The position numbers were made by a program, and so were the translations under genes. A stretch of DNA of 64,000 nt from CAMASH01 sp041746635 (lineage in GTDB: Bacteria > Verrucomicrobiota > Verrucomicrobiia > Chthoniobacterales > Terrimicrobiaceae), in contig JBGTGQ010000080.1 of NCBI GenBank assembly GCA_041746635.1, positions 13,845-77,844 on the forward strand, written 5' to 3'. Below are positions 26,520-34,818 of this stretch, piece by piece. Each line of letters opens with the position of its first letter. Position 1 is the first letter of the stretch. A model generated the notes under the pieces. It worked only from the letters and a program-made list of their open reading frames with translations. It was not told the origin of the DNA and did not search any database.

Positions 26520-26960
26520 TTGCGCTGGCGCATTGTTGCCGTTGGCAAACCGAAACTCGCCCACGCGCGCGAGGGTATCGCGGAGTATCTGGCCCGGATG
26601 CGCTGCTTCGCCACCGTCGAGGAGGACCATGTGAAAGCATCCCAGCCGGCGCCGGAAGGCGAATTGCTTCTCCACAAGAGCAAGGATTGTTTTCGCCTCG
26701 TCCTCGATGAACGAGGCAAGCTCTTTACCAGCCGCCAGCTCGCGGATCAGGTGAGAAAGATCGAACTAAACCCGCGCAAAACCTGCGCCGTGCTCATCGG
26801 CGGGGCGGATGGACTTTCCGAACCCGTGCGCCAGGCGGCGGATTTGCTCTGGTCGCTCAGCCCGCTCACCCTCCAACACGAAATGGCTCTTGCCGTTGCC
26901 TTGGAGCAAATTTATCGCGCCCACACCATTCTCACGGGTCTGCCCTATCACCGGGATTGA
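26520..26960 (+). CDS. rlmH: 23S rRNA (pseudouridine-N3)-methyltransferase RlmH
   Basis: A 146-residue SPOUT methyltransferase that modifies pseudouridine 1915 in 23S rRNA. It has the RlmH start (RWRIVAVGKPK), the knot motif LIGGADGLSEP and the conserved C-terminal LPYHRD. The start seems to be TTG at 26520, since no ATG fits. It begins 8 bases after the lipA stop, so the two are an operon. Confidence 0.9.
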   Translation: MRWRIVAVGKPKLAHAREGIAEYLARMRCFATVEEDHVKASQPAPEGELLLHKSKDCFRLVLDERGKLFTSRQLADQVRKIELNPRKTCAVLIGGADGLSEPVRQAADLLWSLSPLTLQHEMALAVALEQIYRAHTILTGLPYHRD

Positions 26961-27004
26961 ATTATTTGCATCCCTCTGGCAGCGTGCGCCGTTCCTTTTT
27001 GATA

Positions 27005-27424
27005 ATGACTCCATCCAAAAAACTTGGCCTCAGCCGACTCGTTGACGATCTGGAGAGCGTTCCCGCTCCGGCCGGCTTGCAAGCCCGCGTCTTCGAGCGG
27101 ATCGACGCCCAGCCAGCCCGGGTCGAAACCGACCCCAAGGGAGGCATCGTTTCCATCAATCCGGCGTTCACCGGCCTCTGCGGGTACGGCTTTGCGGAAA
27201 TCAAGGGACGCAAGCCCGGCAGTTTTCTGCAAGGAGCGGAAACCGATCCGAAGGCGGTGGATGCTATGAGACAGGCCATTAAGAAAGCCAGGCCCTGCAC
27301 CGTGGAAATAATCAACTATCGCAAGGACGGCTCGGCCTATCGCGTGCGCATTGCCATGGAACCGATCTGCGATGAGAAGCAGCAACTGACCGGGTTCCGC
27401 GCCGCGGAGACGCAGCTTGGCTGA
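27005..27424 (+). CDS. PAS-domain protein, LOV-like but without the reactive cysteine
   Basis: A 139-residue protein; the ATG at 27005 is preferred, though a TTG at 26957 overlaps rlmH. A single PAS domain (about residues 35-135) has the LOV-type run NPAFTGLCGYGFAEIKGRKP followed by SFLQGAETD. LOV proteins have NCRFLQG with a flavin-binding Cys; here the segment is PGSFLQG, so the adduct cysteine is missing. It could bind a ligand or flavin without photochemistry. There is no output domain. Confidence 0.75.
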   Translation: MTPSKKLGLSRLVDDLESVPAPAGLQARVFERIDAQPARVETDPKGGIVSINPAFTGLCGYGFAEIKGRKPGSFLQGAETDPKAVDAMRQAIKKARPCTVEIINYRKDGSAYRVRIAMEPICDEKQQLTGFRAAETQLG

Positions 27425-27568
27425 CGGGTCTTGCCGGCAGAGCAATCGTTGGTTTGCGACGCGCTGTTCCGCAACTTCGGCTTGGGAAGTAAGAACCCCG
27501 CGGCCCACTCGGTTGCGAAAGCCGCTCTTCCTTGACGGTCCCCGAAACCGCCGACAACATCTCTCGCG

Positions 27569-28594
27569 GTGAGCGCACATTACAATTTCGCCAGCGATAA
27601 CACGGCGGGACTGTGTCCGGAGGCGTTGGCCGCCCTGACCGAAGCCAATGCCGGCTACTGCGCCTCATACGGCGACGATGAATCCACCGCCCGCGCCACC
27701 GATTTGATTCGCGAAGTCTTTGAAACAGATTGCGACGTGTATTTTGTCTTCAACGGAACAGCTGCAAACTCCCTCGCGCTGGCCTCCATGTGCCACAGCT
27801 ATCACAGCGTCGTCTGCCATGAGTCGTCGCACATCGAAACCGACGAATGCGGCGCGCCGGAATTTTTTTCCAACGGCACGAAAATCCTCCTGGCCACCGG
27901 CCCGGATGGAAAACTGGATGGCGAGAGCATCGAACGGATGATTCTGCGGCGCACCGACATTCACTATCCCAAACCGCGCGTGGTCAGCCTCACCCAGCCC
28001 ACCGAGTTGGGTTGCCTTTATACGACGGAGGAAACCCGCGCCCTGGCTGGACTGGCCCACCACCACGGATTGCGGGTCCACATGGACGGAGCCCGTTTTC
28101 CCAATGCCGTGGCCGCGATGAACGTTTCGCCCGCCGAATTGACCTGGAGAGCCGGCGTGGATGTGCTGTGTTTCGGCGGAATCAAAACGGGCATCAGCCT
28201 GAGCGAAGCGGTGGTGTTCTTCGACCGGAAGATATCCGCGGAGTTTGCTTACCGTTGCAAGCAGGCCGGTCAGCTCGCCTCAAAAATGCGGTTTTCTTCC
28301 GCCCCATGGGCGGCCTGTCTCCAGAACCGCACCTGGCTTCGCCATGCGGAGAATGCCAACCGTTGCGCCCGCCTGCTGGCCGAAAAACTGCGAGAGGTGT
28401 CGGGGGTGGAAATCATCCGGCCGGTGGAGGCCAACGCGGTCTTCGCTAGTCTCTCGCCCGAGGTGGATGCACGCCTCAAAATTTCCGGATGGCGCTACTA
28501 TCAATTCATCGGCCGAGCGGCCCGCTTCATGTGCTCCTGGCAGACAACCGAGGCCACTATCGCCGAACTCGTGGCGGCCGCGCGGGGGAATTAA
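27569..28594 (+). CDS. ltaE: Threonine aldolase-family PLP enzyme
   Basis: A 341-residue PLP-dependent lyase of the low-specificity L-threonine aldolase type (threonine to glycine and acetaldehyde). The PLP lysine is in CFGGIKTG, where GGTKNG is usual, so two flanking residues differ. The phosphate-binding start is FNGTAANSLAL, and HMDGARFPNA holds the PLP aspartate. The start is GTG at 27569 (MSAHYNFASDNTAG). It could act on other beta-hydroxy amino acids. Confidence 0.88.
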   Translation: MSAHYNFASDNTAGLCPEALAALTEANAGYCASYGDDESTARATDLIREVFETDCDVYFVFNGTAANSLALASMCHSYHSVVCHESSHIETDECGAPEFFSNGTKILLATGPDGKLDGESIERMILRRTDIHYPKPRVVSLTQPTELGCLYTTEETRALAGLAHHHGLRVHMDGARFPNAVAAMNVSPAELTWRAGVDVLCFGGIKTGISLSEAVVFFDRKISAEFAYRCKQAGQLASKMRFSSAPWAACLQNRTWLRHAENANRCARLLAEKLREVSGVEIIRPVEANAVFASLSPEVDARLKISGWRYYQFIGRAARFMCSWQTTEATIAELVAAARGN

Positions 28595-29003
28595 CTCGGG
28601 CCGAAAATCAGGATGAGCATCTGCGCGCCAATCAGTCGCAGAACCATGGTCAGGGGATAGACCGTCGCATAAGCCATCGCCGGACCGTTGAATTTCATCA
28701 GGCCATTGGCAAAGGCCAGGGCCGGGGATCAGCCATGCTGCCGGCCATCGTGCCGGAATCCGCCCGCCAGCCCAAGCTTCACCGCGGCGGAACGACCGGG
28801 AATCCTCACGGGAATGCTGCCCAGCAAAACCCCGAGAGTGATGCCAACGAAAAGCGGTTCCACTTCCTCCACTTCAATTTGCTGCAGGGCCTTGGGGAAA
28901 TTGCCATCAATTCGCTGGTGTCAGGCTGTCGGTTTCGCCCACCACCGTCAGGATGTCTCCGATCTGCAAGGCCAACGCTGCTCCGGGATTTCAGCACGTC
29001 CAT
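28591..29003 (-). pseudogene. Remnant of an AspT/YbjL-type transporter
   Basis: Pieces in different reverse frames match the end of aspartate-alanine antiporter-like transporters. They are LQIGDILTVVGETDSL (TrkA_C/RCK-like), EVEEVEPLFVGITLGVLLGS, and FANGLMKFNGPAMAYATVYP followed by LTMVLRLIGAQMLILIFGP. At least three frameshifts separate them, and most of the membrane part is missing. The stop at 28591 overlaps the ltaE stop codon. Confidence 0.65.
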
Positions 29004-29012
29004 GATTGCTCC

Positions 29013-30251
29013 TTAAAAACGGAAAATCGCCCTCCGCAACATGTCCAGGGCCGTTTGCGTGGCGAGTTGCTTGAAAGTTTCCCGATCGGTGGGGAACGCC
29101 TCCTGCTGACAGGAAATCCCGCCGCCTCGTTGCGCGAGGGCAATGAAGACCGTTCCCACCGGCTTGTCCGGAGTGCCGCCCGAGGGCCCGGCGATGCCGG
29201 TGAGGCCAAGGCCAAAATCCGCCCCGGCCTTCTCCATCGCCCCCTGGGCCATGGCGCGGGCCACGGGTTCGCTGACCGCGCCGTGGGCGGCCAGAAGCGA
29301 GGCTGGAACGCCGAGGGCGCGCTCCTTGGCTTCGTTCGCATAGGTGATGAATCCCTCCGGAAAAATCCCGGAAGCCCCGGTAACGTTCGTGATGCGGTGG
29401 GAGAGAAGGCCGCCGGTGCAGGATTCCGCCACCGCTAGGGTTTTTTGCAATTCCCGCAGCCGCCGGACCACGACTTCCTCAATCACCTCGCCGCGTTTCG
29501 AGACCAGGTGAGCGCCCACCGCCGCGAAAACCAGCAACTCCACTTCTTCGAGCACATCGTGGGACGCGATCAAACGCAGGTCCACTTCATTGGGCCGCGC
29601 GCAGTAACCGACCTCAATGTCCCCGCGTTCGCAAAGTTTCAGTCCGATCCTTTCCTCCACCGTGCTCTCACCCAGGCCAACCACGTGATAAGTCCGGCAT
29701 TCGCAATCGGGCAGTCCGCCACAGATTTCCCGCAGCATGGGAAGGGCGTGACGCTCAAACATGGGCTTCAATTCGCGCGGTGGTCCCGGCAGCAAAAACA
29801 GATGCGGGGTGGAAGACGACGGGAACTCCTGCGGAGGAAGATACAAACCCGGAGCCGTCCCATTGGCATTGGGCAGCACCGTCGCGCCCTCGGGGACCAT
29901 GGCCTGCCGCTGCATGCGAGCCCGAAACGGAATGTTCCTTCGGGCCAGACGCTGGGTGATCATCTCCACAACCTCCGCGTTTTCCTCCAAGTGCAATCCG
30001 AGCAACTCGGCCGTGATTTCCCGCGTGATGTCATCAGTCGTCGGACCCAGCCCGCCCGTGATGATCAGGATATCGCAGCGCGGAAACGCTTCCAGCAAAG
30101 CCTGACGAATGGCAGCCCCATCGGGTATCGTGGTTTGCCGTCCGATGCGCAAGCCGAAGGGAAAGAGCGCCTGCCCGAGATAGGCCAGATGCGTGTTGAC
30201 GACATTTCCAAGCAACAGTTCGGTGCCCGTGTTCAGAACTTCAACATTCAC
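29013..30251 (-). CDS. cinA: CinA family protein (competence/damage-inducible; NMN deamidase domain)
   Basis: A 412-residue protein with an N-terminal MoCF-type domain (NTGTELLLGNVVNTH, GGLGPTTDD) and a C-terminal CinA domain (AESCTGGLLSHRITNVTGAS, GLTGIAGPSGG). By family it acts on pyridine nucleotides: NMN deamidation at the C-terminal domain, ADP-ribose pyrophosphatase in some. The start MNVEVLNTG fits the family. It stands alone on the minus strand. Confidence 0.93.
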   Translation of the reverse strand: MNVEVLNTGTELLLGNVVNTHLAYLGQALFPFGLRIGRQTTIPDGAAIRQALLEAFPRCDILIITGGLGPTTDDITREITAELLGLHLEENAEVVEMITQRLARRNIPFRARMQRQAMVPEGATVLPNANGTAPGLYLPPQEFPSSSTPHLFLLPGPPRELKPMFERHALPMLREICGGLPDCECRTYHVVGLGESTVEERIGLKLCERGDIEVGYCARPNEVDLRLIASHDVLEEVELLVFAAVGAHLVSKRGEVIEEVVVRRLRELQKTLAVAESCTGGLLSHRITNVTGASGIFPEGFITYANEAKERALGVPASLLAAHGAVSEPVARAMAQGAMEKAGADFGLGLTGIAGPSGGTPDKPVGTVFIALAQRGGGISCQQEAFPTDRETFKQLATQTALDMLRRAIFRF

Positions 30252-30307
30252 AACGCCTTCTTACCTGCCCGTGACCCGGACTCACGCTCTTTTTTGCGGA
30301 GGGAGAG

Positions 30308-30360
30308 GCTTCGTCGTTTCCCTGGATTAAATGGGCAACGACGAAGCGTTGCCCTCCAGC
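30308..30360. repeat. Hairpin repeat with GGGCAACGACGAAGCGTTGCCC core
   Basis: GCTTCGTCGTTTCCC (30308-30322) pairs with GGGCAACGACGAAGC (30333-30347) with one mismatch, and GTTGCCCTCCA continues to 30358. The same GGGCAACG...GTTGCCCTCCA core recurs in variant form near 63428-63513. It lies between cinA and the SirB1-type gene. Confidence 0.5.
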
Positions 30361-31188
30361 TTACTTGTCCCGGGAAAGCGCTTTGACCCAGGCATTCACC
30401 CTAGCGTGCTTCTCCGTCTCGCCGCGAAGATCGTAAACGTAAAGCAGATTGGCCAGCACCCGCAGAAGGATCTGCCGCGGGGTGGCCGCATCGAGATGCG
30501 ACGCCCGCAATTTGAGATTTTGCCGGGTCAGGATTTCCTCGCAATCGGCCTTGGTCAGAATGCGGCCTTTGTGAAAAGGATCGAACAACACTTCGCCGTG
30601 GCGCGCGATGAAATGGCCGGGAAGATTAATGCCATCGATCCGGATGCCCGCGCGACTCCCAACCATGATATAAAGCAGGGTGAGGGTGATGGGGATGCCC
30701 ATGCGTGTTTCGATCACGCTGGGTAAAAGGGAATTTCGCTCGCAATAATAATCGTCCGTGTTGCCGCGGAAACACAGTTCACCCGCCATGAATTCGGCGA
30801 GGGCCAGAACCCGCTCCCGATTACTCACAATTCCGGATATTGCGACCAGAAACTGACGACCCCATTGATTCACCTTGTGCTCGAACGGCTCGGTATTCAA
30901 ACCGGGCGCGAGTGCCTGTGAGAGCATCCAGTAAGCTTTTTCAAAATCGCCCTCGCGATGGAAAAAGTGACACATAAGCAGGAACTCTTCATCCGCGTTC
31001 TGGCTGGCAATTTCCGCCATCACATCACGGGCGTGACGCGAAACTTGTTCGTCATCCATCTCCACCAAGTCCCGCAAATCCGGGATATACTCCTCACCAC
31101 CCAAAGCGAGTTGTTCCTTGACCATGCGGACGGTCTCGGGATCATCGTCCCGAAGCAATCGCACTATCGCGTCACGTTGCGCGAACAT
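30361..31188 (-). CDS. SirB1/transglutaminase-like TPR protein
   Basis: A 275-residue protein from the ATG at 31188 (MFAQRDAIVRLLRDDDP). It has an N-terminal HEAT-like helical region. The SirB1/Transglut_core2 part has NSLLPSVIETRMGIPITLTL and GINLPGHFIARHGEVLFDPF, then a TPR-like C-terminus (LRVLANLLYVYD). The family's biochemistry is unclear. It is the last gene of the nadD-rsfS-CPXCG operon. Confidence 0.85.
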   Translation of the reverse strand: MFAQRDAIVRLLRDDDPETVRMVKEQLALGGEEYIPDLRDLVEMDDEQVSRHARDVMAEIASQNADEEFLLMCHFFHREGDFEKAYWMLSQALAPGLNTEPFEHKVNQWGRQFLVAISGIVSNRERVLALAEFMAGELCFRGNTDDYYCERNSLLPSVIETRMGIPITLTLLYIMVGSRAGIRIDGINLPGHFIARHGEVLFDPFHKGRILTKADCEEILTRQNLKLRASHLDAATPRQILLRVLANLLYVYDLRGETEKHARVNAWVKALSRDK

Positions 31189-31232
31189 AATGGGTACAGA
31201 TACGCCGGGATGGCCCGGAAGGCAAGCTGCCG

Positions 31233-31418
31233 TCAGCCCGCCTGCACATCGACCGACTCCACCACACCGGGACAGCACCGGATGGCAATCGTCATGGGAC
31301 GGCAGCAAACCGCACAGTCCTCGACCGTGGTATAGGGCCCGGCCTCCGTGTCCACCTCGATGGCAAAGGATTCGCCACATTGCGGGCAATTGATCTCGAT
31401 GTCCTCGATCAAATTCAT
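31233..31418 (-). CDS. CPXCG-motif cysteine-rich protein
   Basis: A 61-residue protein beginning MNLIEDIEINCPQCGESFAI, followed by DCAVCCRPMTI. The CPxCG and CxxCC pairs make a small zinc-binding fold found in many bacteria, with unknown function. It lies between rsfS and the SirB1-type gene on the minus strand and is probably co-transcribed with both. Confidence 0.85.
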   Translation of the reverse strand: MNLIEDIEINCPQCGESFAIEVDTEAGPYTTVEDCAVCCRPMTIAIRCCPGVVESVDVQAG

Positions 31419-31457
31419 CGCGCTAATACTGTAGGCCGCGATTTTGCGCCGCGCAAA

Positions 31458-31808
31458 TTATCCTTCGAGTTTCAGTCGCTTCGCGTCGCTCCAGAGATTT
31501 TCCAACCCGTAATGGCTGCGTTTTTCGGAGTGAAAGAGATGAACAATCACCTCGCCGTAATCGAGCACGATCCACTGGCTCACCGGGGAGCCTTCGGCCG
31601 CAAGGGGTTTGCGACCGGACTCCTCCTGCACTTGTTTGCGAATCGAGTTGGCAATGGCCTTGAGCTGCGGCTCGGACGAGGCCGAACAGATCACAAAAAA
31701 ATCCGTGACCGCGGAAACTCCCTGCATGTCGAGCACCACCAAATCGTCGGCTTTTTTGTCCGCAGCGGCATTGGCACAGGCACGCGCCAGCGTTTCGCCG
31801 TCAGTCAT
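31458..31808 (-). CDS. rsfS: Ribosomal silencing factor RsfS
   Basis: A 116-residue protein of the RsfS/DUF143 family that binds ribosomal protein L14 and blocks subunit joining during nutrient stress. Signatures are VVLDMQGVSAVTDFFVICSA and WIVLDYGEVIVHLFHSEKR, then HYGLENLW. It overlaps the end of nadD by 8 bases, the common nadD-rsfS order. Confidence 0.94.
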   Translation of the reverse strand: MTDGETLARACANAAADKKADDLVVLDMQGVSAVTDFFVICSASSEPQLKAIANSIRKQVQEESGRKPLAAEGSPVSQWIVLDYGEVIVHLFHSEKRSHYGLENLWSDAKRLKLEG

Positions 31809-32376
31809 TGCAGTAGAGTCCGAGTTTGTTGATCAAATCACAGGAGGGTTTCGGCATCATATACCGCACGGAAAGCCCCCGGGCAATGCGATTGCGGATC
31901 TCGGTCGAAGAAATCTCGATGTGCCGGGTAATGGTGGGGAACGCGTTGAGAAAGGGGACGCCGGCGCGGGACAGGACGACGAATTGAACCAGTTCGCGCA
32001 GATGCGAAATATCCTTCCAGGTGTCCAGCTCGGGCAGATTGTCGTCACCGATGAAATAATGGAGCCGCGCTCCGGGGAAGCGCGTCCGGTAAAGCTGCAC
32101 CGTGTCGATGGTGAAGGAAGGGCCTTCGCGCAGGATCTCGCAATCGTCCAACTCGAATTGCGGCACCTCCGCAATCGCCGCTGCGATCATTTGGCTGCGG
32201 GCCTCCGGCGGGGCCGGCGGACGATCCAGCTTGTGCGGGGAAATGCGAGCGGGAAGAAAAACCACCCGGTCCAGCTCCAGCCGCTCCATCGCATCGCGGG
32301 CCAGGATCAGGTGGCCGTGGTGAATGGGATCAAAGCTGCCGCCATAGAGGCCGATCTTTTCGTTGGGTTTCGTCAC
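31801..32376 (-). CDS. nadD: Nicotinate-mononucleotide adenylyltransferase NadD
   Basis: A 191-residue enzyme that makes nicotinate adenine dinucleotide from NaMN and ATP in NAD synthesis. The nucleotidyltransferase motif is GGSFDPIHHGHL, and the second motif is SSTEIRNRIARG. The start MTKPNEKIG is used. It is divergent from nagZ with 22 bases between the starts, and is the first gene of the rsfS operon. Confidence 0.95.
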   Translation of the reverse strand: MTKPNEKIGLYGGSFDPIHHGHLILARDAMERLELDRVVFLPARISPHKLDRPPAPPEARSQMIAAAIAEVPQFELDDCEILREGPSFTIDTVQLYRTRFPGARLHYFIGDDNLPELDTWKDISHLRELVQFVVLSRAGVPFLNAFPTITRHIEISSTEIRNRIARGLSVRYMMPKPSCDLINKLGLYCND

Positions 32377-32398
32377 GGGGTTGTGTATTGACGCAATT

Positions 32399-33499
32399 AT
32401 GCCATCCAGCGATGCGGGTCAACTCTTGCTCACCGGTGTTCCCGGCCCCGAACTCCATGCCGAGGACGCCGCCTTCTTCAAGAAACTCCAGCCCGGCGGA
32501 TTCATCCTCTTCGGGCGCAACATCAAGACCCCCGTTCAACTGCGCCAACTGATCGACGACCTGCGCGACCTGAGCGACGTCGAACCCCTCATCACCATCG
32601 ATCAGGAAGGCGGACGCGTCTCCCGTCTCAAACTTATCGGCAACGAACCGCCCAATGCCCAACAGCTTCGGGACCGCAACGATCTCACGCTCATCCGCCG
32701 TCACGGCGACATCACCGGCCGCCTGCTCCGGCTCTTTGGCTTCAACCTCGACCTCTGTCCGGTCCTTGATATTTCCTTCGATGACGAGGCCGACAATTCC
32801 CTCAAGGGCCGCTGCTATGGACGAACCGTGGCCGAGGTCATTGAAAAGGCCTCGGCTTTCAACGACGGCTTGCGCGGCACAGGCGTGTTGAGCTGCGGTA
32901 AACATTTTCCCGGCTACTCCTCCGCCGGGCTTGATCCCCATCACGAACTCCCCGTGCTGGAGCGTTCCCGCGCAGCCATGGAGGAGCACGAACTCGCCGT
33001 GTTCCGCCACTTTGCCGACAAAGTGGACAGCATGATGATCGGACATATTTCTATCACGGGATTGGAAAACGAAGGCCCGCCCGCCTCGCTCTCGCCCGCC
33101 ATGATCAATGGCCTGCTGCGCGACGACATGAAATTTGAAGGCTTGGTCATGACCGACGACCTCGATATGGGGGCCATTCTCAACCATTACGGTTTCGACG
33201 AAACCATGCGTATGGGCATCGCCGCCGGCAACGACATGCTCATGATTTGCCACCGCGTCGAACAAGCCGCCCAGGCACGGAAAGTCCTTCAGGCCCTGCC
33301 GCACGCCGGACTCGAACCCGCCCTCGCCCGCATGGAAAACTTCAAAGCCCGCCTCTCGCCTCCGACTTCATTTTCCGAAGACGCTTTCCGCGCCGTGGAT
33401 TCCGAAATCTGGGATCTTCGCGTGGCCACCCTCGGAGCCGAAGCCGCCGCAAAACGCAGCACCGAAGATGGCAAACGCTCCCCTGTGGAGCTGTATTGA
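32399..33499 (+). CDS. nagZ: Beta-N-acetylhexosaminidase (NagZ-like, GH3)
   Basis: A 366-residue glycoside hydrolase family 3 enzyme that releases N-acetylglucosamine, typically from muropeptides during cell-wall recycling. The nucleophile Asp is in VMTDDLDMGAI, and the KHFPGYSSAGLDPHHELP loop holds the His/Asp dyad, where GDTSVDSH is usual. The ATG at 32399 is preferred; an upstream start overlaps nadD. It has no signal peptide, so it is cytoplasmic. Confidence 0.9.
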   Translation: MPSSDAGQLLLTGVPGPELHAEDAAFFKKLQPGGFILFGRNIKTPVQLRQLIDDLRDLSDVEPLITIDQEGGRVSRLKLIGNEPPNAQQLRDRNDLTLIRRHGDITGRLLRLFGFNLDLCPVLDISFDDEADNSLKGRCYGRTVAEVIEKASAFNDGLRGTGVLSCGKHFPGYSSAGLDPHHELPVLERSRAAMEEHELAVFRHFADKVDSMMIGHISITGLENEGPPASLSPAMINGLLRDDMKFEGLVMTDDLDMGAILNHYGFDETMRMGIAAGNDMLMICHRVEQAAQARKVLQALPHAGLEPALARMENFKARLSPPTSFSEDAFRAVDSEIWDLRVATLGAEAAAKRSTEDGKRSPVELY

Positions 33500-33734
33500 T
33501 CGAAAGAGGAAATGCCTCTGGGATGCAGGAGTCGGTGTGGTCTTGCGAAAATGATCCGCTAACATCTGCCTGGAGAACTCGCAGCAATCATCGCCGCAAA
33601 GTCCCGTAATGCGACGTTCAAAGTTAGGTGATTCGCGAACGCCTCTTCCATTTGTCGATACGTTCGACTGCGCAAGCGATATTGCCGGAGGATCACTCCG
33701 CGCACCCTCATCCAAAACTTAATCCGGATCGCTG
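33500..33734. other. Non-coding or heavily decayed stretch after nagZ
   Basis: No convincing frame is present. Short fragments such as LAAIIAAKSRNATFK appear in one plus frame but match nothing I can name. The segment runs into the FAD oxidoreductase remnant. Confidence 0.3.
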
Positions 33735-34030
33735 ATGCGGTCCGGATTGCTAATCACGCGTCTTTGGACGGAAAACGGATTGGAGATCTCAGCCAAAATG
33801 TTCCTCGATTGTTCTTACGAAGGCGATCTGATGGCCTCGACGAAAGTGAGTTTCACCACCGACAGGAGATGTCCAGGCGCCAGTCGGTCCAGCTTATCCG
33901 ATTTCTTATCAGGCGTTGATTCCTCGTCGCGGGGAATGCGAAAATCTGCTGATTCCATTCAGTCTCTCTGCTTCCCACATTGCATGGTGGATCTTAAGGT
34001 CTTTGCGAACGTCTGCGGAAAATCAAACGA
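33735..34030 (+). pseudogene. Remnant of an FAD-dependent oxidoreductase
   Basis: The first part reads ITRLWTENGLEISAKMFLDC followed by SYEGDLMASTKVSF, the DCSYEGDLMA segment of FAD_oxidored proteins. After a frame change, PRRGECENLLIPFSLSASHI followed by AWW matches the PRRGECENLLVPVCLSASHIA motif of the same family. The N-terminal FAD-binding part is missing and the middle is deleted. A tRNA-Gly lies 86 bases downstream. Confidence 0.65.
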
Positions 34031-34115
34031 ATTGTTTCCGTTTCTATTCCCGTTGACGCTTTTTTCAGCACCGAATCTGCCCTGAATCCCCGTACCCCGT
34101 CATTATCAGGGAGAT

Positions 34116-34186
34116 AGCGGGTGAAGGGAATCGAACCCTCGTGTCCAGCTTGGGAAGCTGGCGTTCTACCATTGAACTACACCCGC
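34116..34186 (-). tRNA. tRNA-Gly (CCC)
   Basis: The reverse complement gives acceptor GCGGGTG paired with CACCCGC, anticodon stem CCAGC/GCTGG with loop TTCCCAA (anticodon CCC), and T-loop GGTTCGATTCC. CCA is not encoded. Confidence 0.95.
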
Positions 34187-34196
34187 GGAGAACGGC

Positions 34197-34730
34197 TCAT
34201 TCGAAGGATGTCACGTAGCGGCGCTTTTGCTGCGCAGCGGTGGAATTTGAATGAGTGCTGGGGGCGTTCCAAACGGCAGCTCTTTTCCGGATGGACTGGC
34301 TATTTGTTCCAGCATTCGTGATCGAATTGTCGTAATCGCTATCGATTGAAAACTGGTACGCCCCCCCCCAAGGATCGACGAAAGCCCCGTTTGTATTCGT
34401 CCCACCCTTGCCCTTCTTGGCCGCGTTCAGTTCGATGAAAACAATCTTGCGGGGATTGCCGCTGTTGGTGTTGGTGCTCACTCCCAGAAGCGGCTCAAGG
34501 AATGTGCTGCTCACCCCGCCGGAAGCACCGCCGTTGGTTGGCAGGCGGCCATACTCGGTCTCATAAGCAGTGATAGCCGTGGCAAGCTGAACCACATCGT
34601 TTTTCGCCTGGGTCCTTTTGGCGGAGTCCATGGCCGTACTGAGCGCAGGGAAAAGCAGGGCCATCAGGATGCCGATAATGGCGATCACGACGAGGAGTTC
34701 GATCAGGGTGAAAGCGGGGGAGGATTTCAT
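34197..34730 (-). CDS. Type II secretion pseudopilin-like protein
   Basis: A 177-residue protein with a prepilin-type N-terminus: a short basic leader and then FTLIELLVVIAIIGILMALL, with the Glu at position +5 after the cleavage site. The body ends with DPWGGAYQFSIDSDYDNS, a G-type pseudopilin-like pattern common in Verrucomicrobiota. It is likely processed by a prepilin peptidase and inserted in the inner membrane. Other secretion genes are not in the window. Confidence 0.88.
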   Translation of the reverse strand: MKSSPAFTLIELLVVIAIIGILMALLFPALSTAMDSAKRTQAKNDVVQLATAITAYETEYGRLPTNGGASGGVSSTFLEPLLGVSTNTNSGNPRKIVFIELNAAKKGKGGTNTNGAFVDPWGGAYQFSIDSDYDNSITNAGTNSQSIRKRAAVWNAPSTHSNSTAAQQKRRYVTSFE

Positions 34731-34818
34731 GGGGGGGAGTTAAGCAAAGGTGGAACCGCCTGATGGCCGGGGCAAGCATTTTCTTGCATGAAAGGCGGGC
34801 TTTCGACGATGGAAGGGT

